43,197 nucleotides of DNA from Gemmataceae bacterium (GTDB taxonomy: Bacteria; Planctomycetota; Planctomycetia; Gemmatales; Gemmataceae): NCBI GenBank assembly GCA_022616435.1, contig JAKEET010000120.1, positions 1-43,197 on the forward strand, given 5' to 3'. Below the pieces are notes generated by a model. That model searched no databases, was not told the origin of the DNA, and worked only from the letters and a program-made list of their open reading frames with translations. Each line of letters begins with the position of its first letter. Within the stretch, counting starts at the first letter, position 1. The translations under genes were made by a program, and so were the position numbers. This document shows positions 41,619-43,197 of this stretch, piece by piece.

Positions 41619-43007
41619 TCAAGCGACGTTGGCCGATATCCGCTCCAGCGCCTCGCCCATGCTGCGGTCGAGGATGGCCACCATCTCGTCGATCTGCTCG
41701 GCGGTGACGATCAGCGCCGGCCCGAAAGCGATCCAGTGCGGATCGAAGCGGCACAACAGTCCGTTGGCCAGGGCACGCTTGCCGACCTGGACGCCGAAGG
41801 CCAGCTCGTTCGGGAACCGTTCCTTGGTCGCCAGGTTCTTGACGAACTCGATCCCCTGGAACAGACCCTTGCCGCGGATGTCGCCGATGACGCCGTACTT
41901 CTTCGCCAGCTTTTCGAAGCCCTGCCGCAGACGGGCGCCCTGCGTGCGGGCGTTGCCGCACAGGTCGCGCTCGATGATCTCGCGCAGCACCGCGATGCCG
42001 GCGGCGCACGAGATCGGGTTGCCCTCGAACGTGTGGCCCTCGACGAACCCCGGATTTTCGCTGATCGGACCCCAGAAGGCATCGGCGATCGGCGCCCGGC
42101 AGATCATTGCCGATACAGGCACGTACCCGCCCGACATCCCCTTGCCCATGCAGATCACGTCCGGCGTGACGCCGAAAGTTTCCGCGGCGAACATACGTCC
42201 AGTGCGGCCGATGCCGGTGATGATCTCGTCGAAGATCAGCAACACATTGTAGCGGTCGCACACCTCGCGGAGGATCGGCAGGTACTCCTCGGGCGGATCG
42301 ATGATGCCGCCGGTGTGGCCGATCGGCTCGACGATGACCGCCGCCACGGTGGCGGGGTCTTCCATGTCGATGACATCGCCAATGATTTTGGCGCAAGTAA
42401 TTCCGCAGTCGCGATACTGCTTACCGAACGGGCAGCGATAACACGTCGGCGGGAACACGTGCAGGAATCCCGGCGCCAGCGGCTCGTTCACGGTCTTGCG
42501 CGACTTGAGCCCCGACGCGGACAGCGAGCCCATCGTTGAGCCATGCCACGACATGTAACGGCCGATGACCTTGTACTTGCCGGGATTGCCGGTCAGCTTG
42601 TGATATTGCCGGGCCAGCTTGATCGCTGCTTCGGTGACCTCCGAGCCGCCGCACTGGAACTTGACCGCCGACAGATCGCCCGGCGCCAATTCGGCCAGCA
42701 AGTTGGCAAGCTGCACGGCGACCGGGTTGGTGCCGTGCATCGGCGGCGAAAAGTGCAGCGTGTCGAACTGCTCGCGAATGGCCTCGATGACCCGGCGATT
42801 GTTGTGCCCGACCGAGGCGACGTAGATGCCGGAGAGCGCGTCGAGGTAGCGTTTGCCGTGAACGTCCCAGTAGAAGACCCCGTCCGCCTTGGCCATGATG
42901 AGCGGGTCCTTCGACCATTCGTGCATCTGGTCGCGGACGAAGATGTGGCGGAGGAAGGATTCCGCGGTGGTCTGAGCTTCGGAGATCAGTTCGGGCATGG
43001 TGGTCAT
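41619..43007 (-). CDS. Class III PLP-dependent aminotransferase
   Basis: 462 residues from ATG 43007, with AAGGG at 43016-43020. Fold type I aminotransferase of the acetylornithine/omega type: YLDALSGIYVASVGHNNRRV, the PLP phosphate loop FQCGGSEVTEAAIKLARQY, SWHGSTMGSLSASG, AAVIVEPIGHTGGI, LLIFDEIITGIGRTG and the lysine region VICMGKGMSGGYVPVSAM. A Cys cluster (CYRCPFGKQYRDCGITC) is a feature of one subgroup. Members transfer amino groups from omega-amino acids or amines to a keto acid; the substrate cannot be fixed. It stands alone; its leader carries a hairpin and the end of a group II intron. Confidence 0.92.
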   Translation of the reverse strand: MTTMPELISEAQTTAESFLRHIFVRDQMHEWSKDPLIMAKADGVFYWDVHGKRYLDALSGIYVASVGHNNRRVIEAIREQFDTLHFSPPMHGTNPVAVQLANLLAELAPGDLSAVKFQCGGSEVTEAAIKLARQYHKLTGNPGKYKVIGRYMSWHGSTMGSLSASGLKSRKTVNEPLAPGFLHVFPPTCYRCPFGKQYRDCGITCAKIIGDVIDMEDPATVAAVIVEPIGHTGGIIDPPEEYLPILREVCDRYNVLLIFDEIITGIGRTGRMFAAETFGVTPDVICMGKGMSGGYVPVSAMICRAPIADAFWGPISENPGFVEGHTFEGNPISCAAGIAVLREIIERDLCGNARTQGARLRQGFEKLAKKYGVIGDIRGKGLFQGIEFVKNLATKERFPNELAFGVQVGKRALANGLLCRFDPHWIAFGPALIVTAEQIDEMVAILDRSMGEALERISANVA

Positions 43008-43025
43008 CGGAAGAACCCTTGGAGT

Positions 43026-43043
43026 GCGGTGTTTTGACACCGC
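43026..43043. repeat. hairpin in the aminotransferase leader
   Basis: GCGGTGT (43026-43032) and ACACCGC (43037-43043) form a perfect 7-bp stem with loop TTTG. On the minus strand it lies 19 bases before the aminotransferase start, between that gene and the intron end. It could attenuate transcription or be a dispersed repeat. Confidence 0.5.
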
Positions 43044-43099
43044 TTTCCTTGCTTTCTGTGTTTGGCGCTCGTGTCGGGACCCGGCGCGAAGAAATACAA

Positions 43100-43197
43100 A
43101 TCGGGTAGGAGGGGGCGTTACCGCCCCCGTCCTCCCACACCACCGGACGTACTCAACGTATCCGGCGGTTTCTGTTCTTGTTGATACCGGTCGTAAA
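43100..43197 (-). mobile_element. 3' end of a group II intron (domains V and VI), truncated by window edge
   Basis: Read on the minus strand, 43169-43139 folds as domain V: a 9-bp lower stem (ACCGCCGGA with TCCGGTGGT, one G-U wobble in the CGC triad), an upper TAC/GTA stem with loop GTTGA, and a two-base CG bulge on the 3' side. Domain VI follows (43136-43103): GGGAGGA and GGGGGCG pair with CGCCCCC and TCCT-A-CCC, leaving one bulged A (complement of 43106). The intron would end CCCGAT at 43100, six bases after that A. The reverse transcriptase and 5' part lie beyond the window. Confidence 0.75.

Noticed and set aside
39069..42539. 1156-codon plus-strand open frame
   Set aside because: Spans two well-recognised minus-strand genes and shows no motif of its own.

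Overview
The window looks like a chromosomal piece of a GC-rich planctomycete, probably of the Gemmata/Gemmataceae type. The marker families are two DUF1501 proteins, a DUF1549/DUF1553 protein with a planctomycete cytochrome domain, a DUF1571 protein, a TIGR02999-type ECF sigma factor beside a Ser/Thr kinase with a SUMF1-like domain, FG-GAP/UnbV proteins, and many exported proteins with Tat-like or lipoprotein signals. All family assignments were made by reading the translations; no database search was run.

Layout. 1-2240: decayed, frameshifted WD40 genes and a C-terminal remnant of a surface-protein-like gene. 2398-6239: a STAND-type NTPase divergent from a HEAT-repeat protein. 6240-6369: a compound palindromic repeat between convergent genes. 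6370-10882: an exported DUF4139-like protein with an Asn/Gln-rich insert, a GNAT acetyltransferase and a zinc-ribbon membrane protein. 10916-13503: a ribbon-helix-helix/LuxR regulator, two tandem methyltransferase-like proteins that carry signal peptides, and a VapBC module. 13684-20076: ECF sigma, a large kinase whose 3' end overlaps antisense a coiled-coil gene, a DUF1501 protein and a small unknown protein. 20142-24648: DUF1571 protein, lipoprotein hydrolase, Gfo/Idh oxidoreductase, ABM monooxygenase and a cyclase-family hydrolase. 24708-33941: three large minus-strand genes that look like one unit: a membrane-anchored pentaheme cytochrome with TPRs, an FG-GAP/UnbV lipoprotein, and a TPR/FG-GAP/UnbV membrane protein. 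34103-37037: small secreted protein, tyrosyl-tRNA synthetase, FHA protein. 37097-43007: DUF1501, an overlapping pair of small plus-strand genes, the DUF1549/DUF1553 cytochrome protein and a class III aminotransferase. The right edge (43100-43197, minus strand) has the folded signature of the 3' end of a group II intron (domains V and VI).

Two themes stand out. First, several distinct families of palindromic repeats (arms 13-33 bp) lie between genes and also, in frame, inside at least four coding sequences. Second, the three-gene cytochrome/UnbV cluster resembles a surface electron-transfer or adhesion system that I cannot match to a described pathway; together with the small gene pair lodged between the usual DUF1553 and DUF1501 partners it is the best candidate for new biology here.
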